A stretch of 64,000 bases of DNA. It comes from Arthrobacter sp. C9C5 (lineage in GTDB: Bacteria > Actinomycetota > Actinomycetes > Actinomycetales > Micrococcaceae). The DNA lies in assembly GCF_013359735.1 (NCBI RefSeq), contig NZ_JABFMX010000003.1, forward strand, positions 169,694 to 233,693, read 5' to 3'. Each line of letters begins with the position of its first letter. The first letter of the stretch is position 1. Below the pieces are notes generated by a model. That model ran no database searches. It was not told the DNA's origin and was given only the letters and a program-made list of their open reading frames with translations. The position numbers and the translations under genes were made by a program. This document shows positions 50,753 through 60,380 of the stretch, in pieces.

Positions 50753-51196
50753 TCTGTTTCTCCTTAGCATGGCCGCACTCTGGACAGTGCCGCCTAACGG
50801 CAGGCAGAAACAGGACCGCCAGCGGTCCTGTTGCCCCCATCGGATGTCACAACTCCATCTCAGCCTAGCCAAGTGCAGGACCGATCACTACTGCCCGGCC
50901 GTCACTCCAGCACCAGTGCGCGGACCCTTTCGCCCTGCGCGTAAACCGGCGTTCGACGCCGATGTCGGCCGGCCGTGCCGCGGCCGCCCACCACTCGGCG
51001 CTTAATAAACACCGCTCACGGCGCCCTTTGTGACGGGGCACACGTTCTGTCGTACCCGGGCGTTAGTGTGTATTTCGGAACAGCTCTTTGCGGTACGCCC
51101 GTGACCAGCCGATGCCCGATGCCGCGCAAGCGGCCCGGCGCCGCGGCGGCGACGGACGTTCCGTGCAGCACGGAACGATGAATGATGAGGTTCACC
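50753..51196. other. 444-bp divergent intergenic region
   Basis: No supported ORF. It must hold the promoters of the membrane protein gene (minus) and the acetyl-CoA synthetase gene (plus). A 21-bp palindrome lies at 51157-51177. TGTG-ACGGGG-CACA, near 51027-51042, has 6 bp between half-sites instead of the 8 expected for a GlxR/CRP site. I see no clear -10/-35 pair. Confidence 0.6.
51157..51177 (+). promoter_or_regulatory. 21-bp palindrome just upstream of the acs start
   Basis: Perfect arms CGTTCCGTGC and GCACGGAACG separated by a single A, ending 19 bp before the ATG. It could be an operator. With a one-base loop, an RNA hairpin would open only after losing one or two pairs. Confidence 0.5.
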
Positions 51197-53233
51197 ATGT
51201 CCCAGCAGACCCCCGGCTCCACCACCACAACCCAGACGCCCCGGCAGGGCGATGCGTTCGAAAACCTGTCGCAGGAGAACCGCAGGTTCGCCCCGTCGGC
51301 CGAGTTCGCTGCCAACGCCGTGGTCACTGCCGCCGACTACGCCGAGGCCGACGCGGACCGGCCGGCCTTCTGGGCCAAGCAGGCCCGCGGACTGCTGAGC
51401 TGGAGCAAGGACTTCACCCAGACGCTGGACTGGTCCGACCCGCCGTTCGCAAAGTGGTTCGTCGGCGGCGAGATCAATGCCGCGTACAACGCCCTGGACC
51501 GGCACGTCGAGGCCGGCAACGGGGACCGGGTTGCCATCTACTTCGAGGGCGAGCCGGGCGACACCCGCAGCTACACCTACGCGCAGCTCACCGAAGAGGT
51601 CAAGAAGGCCGCCAACGCGTTCGAATCCCTCGGCGTGGCCAAGGGTGACCGCGTGGCCGTGTACCTGCCGATGATCCCCGAGGCCGTCATCACCCTGCTG
51701 GCCTGCGCCCGGATCGGCGCGATCCACTCGGTGGTGTTCGGCGGCTTCTCCGCCGAGGCGCTCCGCTCCCGGATCGACGACGCCGAGGCCAAGCTCGTGG
51801 TCACCGCCGACGGCACCTACCGCCGCGGCAAGCCCAGCGCGCTCAAGCCCGCCGTCGACGAGGCGCTCGCCCACGAGGGAGACGGTTCCGGGCACACCGT
51901 CCAGAACGTCGTGGTGGTCAAGCGCAACGGCCAGGACGTCGACTGGCATGAGGGCCGGGACCACTGGTGGTCCGACACGGTCGGCGCAGCGTCCGCCGAG
52001 CACACCGCCGTCGGCCACGACGCCGAACACCCGCTGTTCATCCTTTACACCTCGGGAACCACCGGCAAGCCCAAGGGCATCCTGCACACCACCGGCGGCT
52101 ACCTCACCCAGGGCGCCTACACGCACAAGGCGGTCTTCGACCTGCACCCGGAAACGGATGTCTACTGGTGCACGGCCGACGTCGGCTGGATCACCGGCCA
52201 CTCCTACGTCGCCTACGCGCCGCTCATCAACGGCGCCACCCAGGTCATGTACGAGGGCACCCCCGATTCCCCGCACCAGGGCCGCTGGTGGGAGATCGTG
52301 GAGAAGTACAAGGTCTCCATCCTCTACACCGCCCCCACGGCGATCCGCACCTTCATGAAGTGGGGCAAGGAAATCCCGGCAAAGTCGGACCTGTCCTCCA
52401 TCCGCGTCCTGGGCTCGGTGGGCGAACCCATCAACCCCGAGGCCTGGATGTGGTACCGGGAGGTCATCGGCGCCAACGCCGGGAAGAACGGGGAGAAGAA
52501 GCAGAACCCGGCCCCGATCGTGGACACTTGGTGGCAGACCGAGACCGGCGCGCAGATGATCGCGCCGCTGCCCGGAGTGACCGCGACCAAGCCCGGCTCC
52601 GCCCAGGTCCCGCTGCCCGGCATCGCCGTGGACGTCGTCGACGAAGCGGGCGAGTCGGTGCCCAACGGCGCCGGCGGCTACCTCGTCATCCGCGAGCCGT
52701 GGCCGGCCATGCTGCGCGGCATCTGGGGTGATCCGGAACGGTTCAAGGACACCTACTGGTCCCGCTTCGAAACGATGTACTTCGCCGGCGACGGCGCCAA
52801 GAAGGACGACGACGGCGACATCTGGCTGCTCGGCCGGGTGGACGATGTCATGAACATCTCCGGCCACCGGCTCTCCACTGCGGAGATCGAATCCGCCCTC
52901 GTGTCCCACCCGGCCGTGGCGGAAGCCGCCGTCGTGGGCGCGGCGGACGAGACCACCGGGCAGGCCGTCGTGGCGTTCGTGATCCTGCGCGGGGACGCGG
53001 TGAACTCGGGCGATGCGATCGTCCAGGAGCTCCGCAACCATGTGAGCAAGGAGATCGGGCCGATCGCCAAGCCCAAGACCATCCTCGTGGTGCCGGAACT
53101 GCCTAAGACCCGCTCCGGCAAGATCATGCGCCGGCTGCTCAAGGATGTCGCCGAGGGCCGCGAGGTGGGCGATGCCACTACCCTGGCCGACAACACCGTG
53201 ATGGCACAGATCGCGCATTCGCTTAAGAAGTGA
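51197..53233 (+). CDS. acs: Acetyl-CoA synthetase (acetate-CoA ligase)
   Basis: A 678-residue AMP-forming enzyme making acetyl-CoA from acetate, ATP and CoA. ACS signatures: [20 protein letters not shown] (P-loop, about residue 280), [37 protein letters not shown], and the C-terminal [19 protein letters not shown] with the lysine that is acetylated in regulated members. AcuC and several GNATs of the window could in principle control this lysine. The ATG at 51197 has GATGAGGT six bases upstream. Confidence 0.95.
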   Translation: MSQQTPGSTTTTQTPRQGDAFENLSQENRRFAPSAEFAANAVVTAADYAEADADRPAFWAKQARGLLSWSKDFTQTLDWSDPPFAKWFVGGEINAAYNALDRHVEAGNGDRVAIYFEGEPGDTRSYTYAQLTEEVKKAANAFESLGVAKGDRVAVYLPMIPEAVITLLACARIGAIHSVVFGGFSAEALRSRIDDAEAKLVVTADGTYRRGKPSALKPAVDEALAHEGDGSGHTVQNVVVVKRNGQDVDWHEGRDHWWSDTVGAASAEHTAVGHDAEHPLFILYTSGTTGKPKGILHTTGGYLTQGAYTHKAVFDLHPETDVYWCTADVGWITGHSYVAYAPLINGATQVMYEGTPDSPHQGRWWEIVEKYKVSILYTAPTAIRTFMKWGKEIPAKSDLSSIRVLGSVGEPINPEAWMWYREVIGANAGKNGEKKQNPAPIVDTWWQTETGAQMIAPLPGVTATKPGSAQVPLPGIAVDVVDEAGESVPNGAGGYLVIREPWPAMLRGIWGDPERFKDTYWSRFETMYFAGDGAKKDDDGDIWLLGRVDDVMNISGHRLSTAEIESALVSHPAVAEAAVVGAADETTGQAVVAFVILRGDAVNSGDAIVQELRNHVSKEIGPIAKPKTILVVPELPKTRSGKIMRRLLKDVAEGREVGDATTLADNTVMAQIAHSLKK

Positions 53234-53276
53234 GCGCGGATCCGGGCCGGGCTGCACGGGACGGAACGATGAGGCC

Positions 53277-54518
53277 GTGACGGATTCGTGCGAGGTGCTG
53301 GTGGTCGGGGCCGGTCTTGCCGGGCTGCAGTGCGCCCGGGAACTGCAGGCCGCCGGGCGCGAGGTCGTGGTCTGGGAGGCCTCCGACGCCGTCGGGGGCA
53401 GGATCCGGACGGACCGGGTGGACGGGTTCCTCGTGGACCGCGGCTTTCAGGTCCTGAACCCGGCGTACCCGGCGGTCCGGCAGTGGGTCGACGTCGATGC
53501 CTTGGCGCTGCAGGCCTTCGGCGCCGGCCTCCGGGTGCGGCTGCCGGAGTCCCTGGCGGTGTTGGCCCATCCCCTGCGCGAGCCGGGGCTCATCCTGCAG
53601 ACCCTGCGCAGCGGGATTCTCACCCCGCGCGCCGTCGCGGGGCTGCTGCGCTGGGCCGTCCCGGCCTTCGCCGGGCCCCTTCGGCGGAGCGGCCAGGATG
53701 TTGCGTTGCGCGACGCCCTCGACCGGGCCGGCTGCTCGGGCGAACTCCGCACCGTGGTGCAGCGGTTCCTCGCCGGCGTACTGCTGGAGGACGTGGGCAG
53801 CACCTCCAACGACTTTGCCTTGCAGCTGGTGCGCGTTTTCGCGACCGGGGTTCCCGGAGTGCCGCGCGACGGGATGCAGGCCCTCCCGCAGCAGTTGGCG
53901 GACGGCCTTGCCGCCCCGGTCCGCACCTCTACCCGGGTGGAGAAGATCACGCCGGACGGGAACGGGGCCCTGGTCACCGCATCGGGGACCGCCATCCGGG
54001 CCCGCCACGTCGTTCTCGCCGCCGATCCGGTGGACGCGGCCAGGCTCGCCGGGAGCGAGGCGCCGGCCATGAAGGGAGTGCTCACGCACTGGTTCGCCGC
54101 CGACTCGGCACCGACCGACGCGCGCATGCTCTGCATCGACGGCCGTACCCGCCCCGGCGGACCGCTGCTCAACGCGGCCGTCATCTCCAACTCTGCACCA
54201 AGCTACGCGCCCGCCGGCCGGCACCTGATCCAGACCTCTGCCCTGTTCGGCGCGGGCCGGCCGGTTCCCAGCGACGCGGACGTCCTCCGGCACGCCGGGG
54301 ACATTTTCGGCTGCTCCACGGCCGGCTGGGAACTGGTGGCAAGGCACGAGATCCCGGATGCCCTGCCGCACCAGCCGCCGCCGCTGCGGACCCGGCAGCC
54401 CGTGGAGGGCCCGGACGGGATCACCGTCTGCGGCGACCACCGGGAGACGGCTTCCATCCAGGGCGCGCTCGTCAGCGGCCACCGCGCCGCGCTGGCCGTT
54501 CTGGGCCGGCCCGGGTGA
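53277..54518 (+). CDS. FAD-dependent amine oxidase-like oxidoreductase
   Basis: A 413-residue flavoprotein. The dinucleotide-binding motif is VLVVGAGLAGLQCARELQAA and the GG motif is EASDAVGGRIRTDRVDGFLV, typical of the protoporphyrinogen oxidase/phytoene desaturase/amine oxidase group. VDRGFQVLNPAYPAVRQWV and the C-terminal GPDGITVCGDHRETASIQGA (FAD end) fit the actinobacterial family of unknown substrate. It starts with GTG, 43 bp after acs, and overlaps the next gene by 4 bp. Confidence 0.88.
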   Translation: MTDSCEVLVVGAGLAGLQCARELQAAGREVVVWEASDAVGGRIRTDRVDGFLVDRGFQVLNPAYPAVRQWVDVDALALQAFGAGLRVRLPESLAVLAHPLREPGLILQTLRSGILTPRAVAGLLRWAVPAFAGPLRRSGQDVALRDALDRAGCSGELRTVVQRFLAGVLLEDVGSTSNDFALQLVRVFATGVPGVPRDGMQALPQQLADGLAAPVRTSTRVEKITPDGNGALVTASGTAIRARHVVLAADPVDAARLAGSEAPAMKGVLTHWFAADSAPTDARMLCIDGRTRPGGPLLNAAVISNSAPSYAPAGRHLIQTSALFGAGRPVPSDADVLRHAGDIFGCSTAGWELVARHEIPDALPHQPPPLRTRQPVEGPDGITVCGDHRETASIQGALVSGHRAALAVLGRPG

Positions 54519-54937
54519 CTTTCTCCGTTTCGCGCCGGGTGGCCGCGCCCGCGGGCGTGGTGTGGAGGCTGCTCACGGACACCGGGCAGTGGCCGGCGTG
54601 GGGCCCGTCGGTCACCGGCGTCGAACCTGCCACCGCCGCGGCCGCTTCCCCGCGACTCGCGCCGGGCAGCCGCGGAAAGGTACGCACCGTCCTGGGGGTA
54701 GCGCTGCCGTACGCGGTGACAGGGTTTGAAGCCGGGCGGTACTGGGCGTGGTCCGTTGCGGGCATCCCGGCCACCGGCCACCGGTTAACCCCGCAGGACG
54801 ACGGCTGTCTGCTCACCTTCACCGTGCCCTGGTGGGCACCGGCCTACCTGCCGGTCTGCGCCCTGGCGCTGCGGCGGATAGAACGGCTCGCGACCGGCCC
54901 GGGGACCCCCGCCGGTCGCGGACCTGACCATGATTGA
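54515..54937 (+). CDS. SRPBCC-family (START-like) protein
   Basis: A 140-residue protein beginning FSVSRRVAAPAGVVWRLLTD, the N-terminal strand and helix of polyketide-cyclase/START-fold proteins; PGSRGKVRTVLGVALPYAVTGFEAGRYW follows in the middle. It probably binds a hydrophobic ligand. Its GTG overlaps the oxidoreductase stop (GTGA), suggesting the two act on the same compound. Confidence 0.8.
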   Translation: MTFSVSRRVAAPAGVVWRLLTDTGQWPAWGPSVTGVEPATAAAASPRLAPGSRGKVRTVLGVALPYAVTGFEAGRYWAWSVAGIPATGHRLTPQDDGCLLTFTVPWWAPAYLPVCALALRRIERLATGPGTPAGRGPDHD

Positions 54938-54994
54938 TGGACTCCGCAAGAAACATCAGGGTACGGTCCCGGACAACGCGATACATTGGCAGGC

Positions 54995-55468
54995 ATGAGC
55001 GAAGCCACCCCCTCGGACGCCCGGCGCGGCACCATCCTGGTCCTGAACGGGCCCAACCTGAACCTGCTGGGCACCCGTGAGCCCGAAAAGTACGGCACGG
55101 CCACGCTGGCCGACGTCGAACAGCTCGCCAAGGACACCGGAGCGGCGCACGGGCTCGACGTCGAGTGCTTCCAGTCCAACCATGAGGGCGCACTCGTGGA
55201 CGCCATCCACGCCGCCCGGGGGAAAGCGGTGGGCATCGTCCTGAACGCCGGCGCCTACACGCACACCTCGGTGGCGATCCGGGACGCAATCACGGCCGTG
55301 CAACTGCCCGCCGTCGAGGTGCACATCACCAACGTGCACGCCCGGGAACCGTTCCGGCACCACTCCTACCTTTCGGACATCAGCAAGGCTGTGATCGCCG
55401 GCGCGGGCATCCTCGGGTACCGCTTCGCCGTCGAGTACCTCGCCGAGCTGAACGCGGGCCGGGGCTGA
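54995..55468 (+). CDS. aroQ: 3-Dehydroquinate dehydratase, type II
   Basis: A 157-residue type II dehydroquinase of the shikimate pathway. The N-terminus is [20 protein letters not shown], with the catalytic tyrosine in the YGTATL segment and [15 protein letters not shown]. Substrate-binding [16 protein letters not shown] and [20 protein letters not shown] supply the histidine and arginine. It is separate from the DAHP synthase gene. The ATG at 54995 is chosen over a TTG nine bases upstream. Followed after 2 bp by the DUF2332 gene. Confidence 0.95.
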   Translation: MSEATPSDARRGTILVLNGPNLNLLGTREPEKYGTATLADVEQLAKDTGAAHGLDVECFQSNHEGALVDAIHAARGKAVGIVLNAGAYTHTSVAIRDAITAVQLPAVEVHITNVHAREPFRHHSYLSDISKAVIAGAGILGYRFAVEYLAELNAGRG

Positions 55469-55470
55469 GC

Positions 55471-56517
55471 ATGTCCCCCGCGCCGGAGCCCCCGGGGACC
55501 GCGGACTGGTACCGCCATTTCGGCACCGTCGACGCGCCCGGCAATTCCGCGTGCTACGCGGAATGGTCCACGGCCATCGCGGACGACCCCGAGCTGATCA
55601 GCCGCATCGACGAGTGGCCGCACAACAAGCGCCAGCCGCTGCTGATGCTGGCCGCCGCCCGCTTCCTCGGCGCCCGGATCGGCCCCTACGCCGAGTTCCG
55701 GAGTTTCCTGGATACCCACTGGGACGGGGTCTCCCGAATTGTCCTGTCCCGGTCCACCCAGACAAACGAGGCCGGCCGCTGCGCCGCCCTGCTCCCGTCC
55801 CTCGCCCGGATCGCAGCTGCGGAGGGACGCCCGCTGGCCCTCATCGAAGTCGGCGCTTCGGCCGGCCTGACGCTGTACCCGGACCGCTACGGCTACGAGT
55901 TCGACGGCGGCTCCGGCGCCGTGACGCGGCTGTTCCCGGCCGGTGCGGCGCCCGGGACTTACCCCGTGCTGAGCTGCGCCACGGCCGGCCCGGTGCCGCT
56001 GCCGGCCGCGCTGCCCGCGGTGGTATGGCGCGCCGGCATCGATTTGAACCCTTTGGACATCCGGGACCCCGACGACGTCGACTGGCTGGAGGCGCTGATC
56101 TGGCCGGAGCAGGACTTCCGCCGCGAGCGGCTGCGCCAGGCGATCGCCGTCGCACGGACGGATCCGCCGCTGCTGGTGGCCGGGGACCTCAACGAACAAC
56201 TTGTGTCATTGGCGGAGCAGGCGCCGCCGGAGACCGCTCTGGTGGTCTTCCACAGTGCCGTCATGGCCTACCTCGACGCCGCCGGCCGCGAACGTTTCCG
56301 CGACACCATCGCTTTGCTGGCCGCCGACCGGGGCTGCCACTGGATTTCGAACGAGGGCCACACGGTCATCCTGCAGGCGGACGGCTCCAGCGTGGTTCCC
56401 GAAATGGACGAATCCCGCCTCCGCGGCCGCTTCCTGCTGCTGGAGGACGGCCTGCCGGTGGCCATGGCGGGCCCGCACGGCCAGAGCCTGGAGTGGATCG
56501 AAGCGGCTCCGGCCTGA
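55471..56517 (+). CDS. DUF2332 protein
   Basis: A 348-residue protein of the DUF2332 family: WYRHFGTVDAPGNSACYAEW, then LALIEVGASAGLTLYPDRYG, which resembles a Rossmann SAM-binding start, and LVVFHSAVMAYLDAAGRERF. The glycine-rich EVGASAG loop suggests a methyltransferase-like fold, though no activity is established for the family. It begins 2 bp after the aroQ stop, so probably co-transcribed. Confidence 0.85.
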   Translation: MSPAPEPPGTADWYRHFGTVDAPGNSACYAEWSTAIADDPELISRIDEWPHNKRQPLLMLAAARFLGARIGPYAEFRSFLDTHWDGVSRIVLSRSTQTNEAGRCAALLPSLARIAAAEGRPLALIEVGASAGLTLYPDRYGYEFDGGSGAVTRLFPAGAAPGTYPVLSCATAGPVPLPAALPAVVWRAGIDLNPLDIRDPDDVDWLEALIWPEQDFRRERLRQAIAVARTDPPLLVAGDLNEQLVSLAEQAPPETALVVFHSAVMAYLDAAGRERFRDTIALLAADRGCHWISNEGHTVILQADGSSVVPEMDESRLRGRFLLLEDGLPVAMAGPHGQSLEWIEAAPA

Positions 56518-56557
56518 CGGTGCCCGCAAGCGGTTCCCGCTTGGTTCCTACCGCTGG

Positions 56558-57739
56558 CTATTTCTTAATGCATTGGCCCGGCGAGACGGCGTCGCCCAGC
56601 CCGGGGGCCTTTGCGGCCACGGGGCCGAGGTCGTTCATGGTGATGGCGAAGCCCAGCGAGGGCTCGGAGGTGGATTTCGCGAAGACGACGCCGGCCACCT
56701 GGCCGCCCGTGGTCAGCAGCGGACCGCCGGAGTTCCCCGGCTGCACGTCGCCCGCCAGCCGGTAGACATCCTCGGCAGCGGCGTTGTTGCCGTAGATGTC
56801 CGGGACCAGGACGGTGGTGATGTCCCGGACCGTGGCCGGTTTGGACTGGAACGGACCGCCGTGCGGGTAGCCCGCGAACGCCGCCGGGCTGCCGGCCGGA
56901 AGGTCGCGGCCCAGCGGCAACGGCGCGGCGCGCAGCCCGTCCACGGCCAGGACGGCGAGGTCATGCCGGCTGTCGAAGTAAACGACCCGGCCGGGGAGGG
57001 CACCGCCGCCCGGGACCTCGACAACGGGCTCCGGGACGCCGGCCACCACGTGGGCGTTCGTCACGACCCTGCCCGGCGAGACCACAAAGCCCGTTCCGGT
57101 CTGGTTCTGGCCGCACTGGTAGGCGGTCCCGGCGATCTTGAGCACGGAGGCGGCGGCCTTGTTCAGCGGAGGGGTGTCGGTGCTGGCGTCGGGCACGGGC
57201 ACGGCCCGTCCGCCGACACCCTCGAACAGGGTCGGGATGCCATCGCCGATCACGGCCGAACGCAACTGTGCCATTGACGTCTTCAGCGGCGTGGGGGTGA
57301 CGCCGTCGATGAACCCGATCACCTTGGAGTCGGCCAGCTGTTGGGAAACAAAGGGAACGCCGAGGGCGCTGATGCTGAAGGCCAGCATGGACATCACGAG
57401 GCCGGATACGGCGAGGTTGACCCCGCCGCCCACCACCCGGTCGGCCAGCCGGAGCGGACTGATTTTTACGACGCTGCGGATGCGCCGGCCGATCATGGTG
57501 CCGAGGCCGTGCCCCAGCATCATCAGCAGCACGGCCGTGGCAATGATGGCGGTGAGCCGCCAGCCGGGGTCGTCTACGAGGTCGCTCACGATCGGGACAG
57601 ACACGAAGGCGGCCACGGCGCCCGCCGCGAACCCGGCGATTCCGCCAAGCGTCACCAGGAAGCCGTTGCGCAAGCCATAGATCAGGTAGGACAAGAGCGT
57701 CAGAATCAACGCCAGGTCCAAGATGGTCAAGCCGAACAC
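56558..57739 (-). CDS. marP: MarP-type membrane serine protease with CvpA domain
   Basis: A 393-residue protein. Four N-terminal helices form a CvpA/colicin V production-like module (residues 1-160: LDLALILTLLSYLIYGLRNG; MMLGHGLGTMIGRRIRSV). A trypsin-like periplasmic protease follows: histidine in RVVTNAHVVAGVP, aspartate in FDSRHDLAVLAVDG, serine in DVQPGNSGGPLLTTGG. A cysteine pair (AYQCGQNQ and the final PGQCIKK) matches the disulfide of mycobacterial MarP. That protease is needed for acid and oxidative resistance in M. tuberculosis. Confidence 0.92.
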   Translation of the reverse strand: MFGLTILDLALILTLLSYLIYGLRNGFLVTLGGIAGFAAGAVAAFVSVPIVSDLVDDPGWRLTAIIATAVLLMMLGHGLGTMIGRRIRSVVKISPLRLADRVVGGGVNLAVSGLVMSMLAFSISALGVPFVSQQLADSKVIGFIDGVTPTPLKTSMAQLRSAVIGDGIPTLFEGVGGRAVPVPDASTDTPPLNKAAASVLKIAGTAYQCGQNQTGTGFVVSPGRVVTNAHVVAGVPEPVVEVPGGGALPGRVVYFDSRHDLAVLAVDGLRAAPLPLGRDLPAGSPAAFAGYPHGGPFQSKPATVRDITTVLVPDIYGNNAAAEDVYRLAGDVQPGNSGGPLLTTGGQVAGVVFAKSTSEPSLGFAITMNDLGPVAAKAPGLGDAVSPGQCIKK

Positions 57740-57931
57740 CGGGGCTCCTTAGTGACTGGTAGGAACCCTATTCTACCGGCGCGGGCTGACAGTTTGCCGG
57801 GGCCCAAGGCGGACCAGACCGTCACCCGCCCGCCGTTTCACGCGTTTCGGTGCCAAGTACGTCACAGAAGCCTCAAAATTCTGAAACAATGGCTGGAGCG
57901 CCCCAGCCGACACAGTAAGTCAGGAGATTTC

Positions 57932-58609
57932 ATGGATATCGAGGTATTGCGCCGCGCACCCCTTTTCGCCACGCTCGACGACGAGGCGTTCCGTCTGCTG
58001 ACGGACGAGCTCACCGAGGTGGACCTCTCACGCGGAGCCTCGGTATTCCGGGAAGGCGACCAGGGTGACCAGCTCTACTTCATCGTCTCCGGCAAAGTGA
58101 AGCTCGGCCGCACCTCCCCCGACGGCCGCGAGTCGCTGCTCGCCATCCTCGGCCCGGGCGAATTGTTCGGCGAAATGGCGCTGTTCGACCCGAGCCCGCG
58201 CACCGCAACGGCCACCGCCGTCTCGGAGACCCGCCTGGCCGGGCTGAAGAACGAGAGCCTCAACGCCCTCCTGCGCACCCGCCCCGAGGTCTCGGCCCAG
58301 CTGCTCCAGGCCCTGGCCCGGCGCCTGCGCCGCACCAACGATTCGCTCTCCGACCTGGTCTTCTCCGACGTCCCGGGCCGCGTGGCCAAGGCGCTGCTGG
58401 ACCTGGCCGATCGCTTCGGCCGCCCCGCGACCGACGGTGTCCTCGTGGCCCACGAACTCACCCAGGAAGAACTGGCCCAGCTGGTCGGCGCCTCCCGCGA
58501 GACCGTCAACAAGGCCCTCGCCGAGTTCGTCCAGCGCGGCTGGCTGCGACTGGAGGCACGCGCCGTCGTGATTCTCGACATGCAGCGCCTCCGCCAGCGC
58601 TCCCGCTAG
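57932..58609 (+). CDS. crp: Crp/Fnr-family regulator (GlxR/Crp-like)
   Basis: A 225-residue CRP-like activator. The cyclic-nucleotide-binding fold is at residues about 15-125, with LGPGELFGEMALFDPSPRTA as the phosphate-binding cassette (RTA motif intact, so cAMP binding is likely). The C-terminal winged helix is HELTQEELAQLVGASRETVN with recognition helix and VQRGWLRLEARAVVILDMQR. It is the actinobacterial global regulator GlxR/Crp. A CAGGAG site precedes the ATG. A very strong terminator follows. Confidence 0.93.
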   Translation: MDIEVLRRAPLFATLDDEAFRLLTDELTEVDLSRGASVFREGDQGDQLYFIVSGKVKLGRTSPDGRESLLAILGPGELFGEMALFDPSPRTATATAVSETRLAGLKNESLNALLRTRPEVSAQLLQALARRLRRTNDSLSDLVFSDVPGRVAKALLDLADRFGRPATDGVLVAHELTQEELAQLVGASRETVNKALAEFVQRGWLRLEARAVVILDMQRLRQRSR

Positions 58610-58633
58610 GCACAGCCGCAACACGAGCTTTAC

Positions 58634-58675
58634 ACACTGAGGGCCGGCCCGTATTGACGGGCCGGCCCTCAGTGT
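58634..58675 (+). terminator. Intrinsic terminator of crp
   Basis: A perfect 19-bp stem (arm ACACTGAGGGCCGGCCCGT and its exact complement) with an ATTG loop, followed by TTTCGGTGTTTTCGG. It starts 25 bp after the stop codon. Confidence 0.92.
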
Positions 58676-58715
58676 TTTCGGTGTTTTCGGTGTTGCGGGA
58701 TCTCGCCTGGCTGGC

Positions 58716-58860
58716 GGGACATGCCCATCGTTCGCGAGAACTCCCACGGGACATGCCCATCCCTAAATGCCCCGAGTGGACATATACCTGCTATGCCCAT
58801 CGCCCAACTGATGCGAAGGACATGTCCCGTGGTCGAGAGAAAGCCGCGAAGAGCATGTCC
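58716..58860. repeat. Degenerate GGGACATGCCCAT repeat cluster
   Basis: GGGACATGCCCAT occurs at 58716-58728 and 58748-58760 (32 bp apart), followed by degraded copies including GGACATGTCCCGTGG near 58818. No ORF is supported in 58676-58879. The same core builds the tandem array at the right edge of the window. Confidence 0.75.
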
Positions 58861-58879
58861 GTTACCTGGCCTGGGCCGG

Positions 58880-59791
58880 TCAGCGTTCCCGCTGCGGTTC
58901 CCCGGCGACGGTCTTGGCGGCCTCGACTTCCAGCATCAGCCGGCCGTCTTCCTCCACCAAGGCGGGCTGATAGGCGTGGGCCTTGCGCTTGTAGCTGAGG
59001 TAGGCGATGCAGCCGTTGGCGGCGGCCATCTTCTCCAGCATGATCTCCGAACCCGGGACCAGCAGCTGGCCGAGCTTCAGGCCCACGGTGTTGGGCTGGC
59101 CCACCTCGTCGCCCAGCGCTGTTGTGTCGCGCTCGGCAATGACCTTGCGGACGCACACCCAGCGCGCCCACACGCCCTTGCTGGCCAGCAGCGAGGGCTG
59201 CTGGTTCATCGGGATGGTCGCGGCAAAGTACCGGGTGTTGAAGCGGCGGTGGGCGAAGTCCGGGCTGAGCCAGTTCACCAGCGGCTTGAGCAGATCGGTC
59301 CGCACCGAAAGCCCGCGCTTGGCGAGCACGTCGGTGAAGGACTTTTCCTGGTCCGCCACGGCCTCCCGGGCGCGCATCCACTCGGCCGTCGACGTTGCCT
59401 CCACGGTGGTCGACAGGTCCGGACCGGCCAGCAGGACCCCCGTTTCCTCGAACAGCTCACGGATGGCGCCCACCACGTGGCGTCGCGCGAGGCCGACGTC
59501 GGACGTGCCCATCTGCTCGGCCCACCACTGCGGCGAGGGGCCAAGCCAGCCCACGGCGTCGTCGTCGGACGGCTCGAGCGAGCCGCCGGGAAAGGCGAGC
59601 ACGCCCAGCGGCGAGGACCCGGGCCGGTAGCCCAGCCACGTCTCCAGCCCGGTGGGCGAATCTCGCAGCAGGACCACGGAGGAGGCGTAGCGGGGGGCAC
59701 GGGGGGTCCGCTCGCCGTGTTCAAGCCAGCTGCGGGCTGCCCCCTCAAGGTCCGGGGGGAGGGTAAACAGGCGTCGTGCTAAGTGCGGCAA
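58880..59791 (-). CDS. Nudix hydrolase, NUDT19-like long form
   Basis: A 303-residue protein. The N-terminus PRAPRYASSVVLLRDSPTGL and FPGGSLEPSDDDAV begin a Nudix box interrupted by an insert of about 35 residues, and the REUXEE part follows as GAIRELFEETGVLL. This split layout is typical of the NUDT7/NUDT19 and actinobacterial NrtR-less group acting on CoA derivatives. The substrate is not established. It lies 17 bp downstream of the RidA gene on the same strand. Confidence 0.87.
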   Translation of the reverse strand: MPHLARRLFTLPPDLEGAARSWLEHGERTPRAPRYASSVVLLRDSPTGLETWLGYRPGSSPLGVLAFPGGSLEPSDDDAVGWLGPSPQWWAEQMGTSDVGLARRHVVGAIRELFEETGVLLAGPDLSTTVEATSTAEWMRAREAVADQEKSFTDVLAKRGLSVRTDLLKPLVNWLSPDFAHRRFNTRYFAATIPMNQQPSLLASKGVWARWVCVRKVIAERDTTALGDEVGQPNTVGLKLGQLLVPGSEIMLEKMAAANGCIAYLSYKRKAHAYQPALVEEDGRLMLEVEAAKTVAGEPQRER

Positions 59792-59808
59792 GGGAAGCGA
59801 CCGGGCCT

Positions 59809-60378
59809 CTAGGCGAATTCAGCGATCAGTTCGACCTCGACCGGAGAGTCGAGCGGCAGAACTGAAACGCCGACGGCGGAACGTGCGTGCTGGCCGGCGT
59901 CGCCAAGGACCTTGCCCAGGAGCTCGGAGGCGCCGTTGATGACACCGGGCTGGCCGGTGAATGAGGGATCAGAGGAGACGAAGCCGACCACCTTGACGAT
60001 CCGGGTAATCCGGTCCAGGTCGCCGATGACGCTCTTGACGGCGGCCAGCGCGTTGACGGCGCAGACCTCTGCGTAGCGCTTGGCCGCCTCCGGGGACACG
60101 GTCGGCTCGTCCGAGGTCACTTCGGTCCCGGTGGAGACCTTGCCCGTGGCTTCGAGCTTGCCGTTGATGAAGGGCAGCTGGCCCGAGGTGTAAACGTGGT
60201 TGCCGGAGATGACTGCCGGAACGTAGGCGGCCACCGGGGCGGCCACCTCGGGAAGCGCCAGGCCGAGCTCGGCCAGCCGCTGTTCGACGGCGGACGACGC
60301 GCCGGAGCCGGCGTCACTTTGGACCGCGGTTGCGGGGCTCGCGGCCTCGGCCGGAGCCGCCGTTTCGGGGGTGCTCAT
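59809..60378 (-). CDS. RidA-family protein
   Basis: A 189-residue YjgF/YER057c/UK114 protein. The N-terminal 35 residues are an Ala-rich extension; the core starts at VEQRLAELGLALPEVAAPVA, with YVPAVISGNHVYTSGQLPFI and AVNALAAVKSVIGDLDRITR. The usual C-terminal RxxV catalytic arginine is represented by HARSAVGVSVLPLDSPVEVE. Canonical RidA deaminates reactive enamines; this longer form is a subgroup (the syntenic M. tuberculosis gene is Rv3678c, from memory) whose activity is not certain. Its stop lies 17 bp before the Nudix start. Confidence 0.88.
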   Translation of the reverse strand: MSTPETAAPAEAASPATAVQSDAGSGASSAVEQRLAELGLALPEVAAPVAAYVPAVISGNHVYTSGQLPFINGKLEATGKVSTGTEVTSDEPTVSPEAAKRYAEVCAVNALAAVKSVIGDLDRITRIVKVVGFVSSDPSFTGQPGVINGASELLGKVLGDAGQHARSAVGVSVLPLDSPVEVELIAEFA

Positions 60379-60380
60379 GG

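Noticed and set aside
51020..51050. CRP/GlxR binding site (TGTG...CACA) upstream of acs
   Set aside because: The half-sites are 6 bp apart instead of the 8 needed in TGTGA-N6-TCACA, and the inner A and T are missing.
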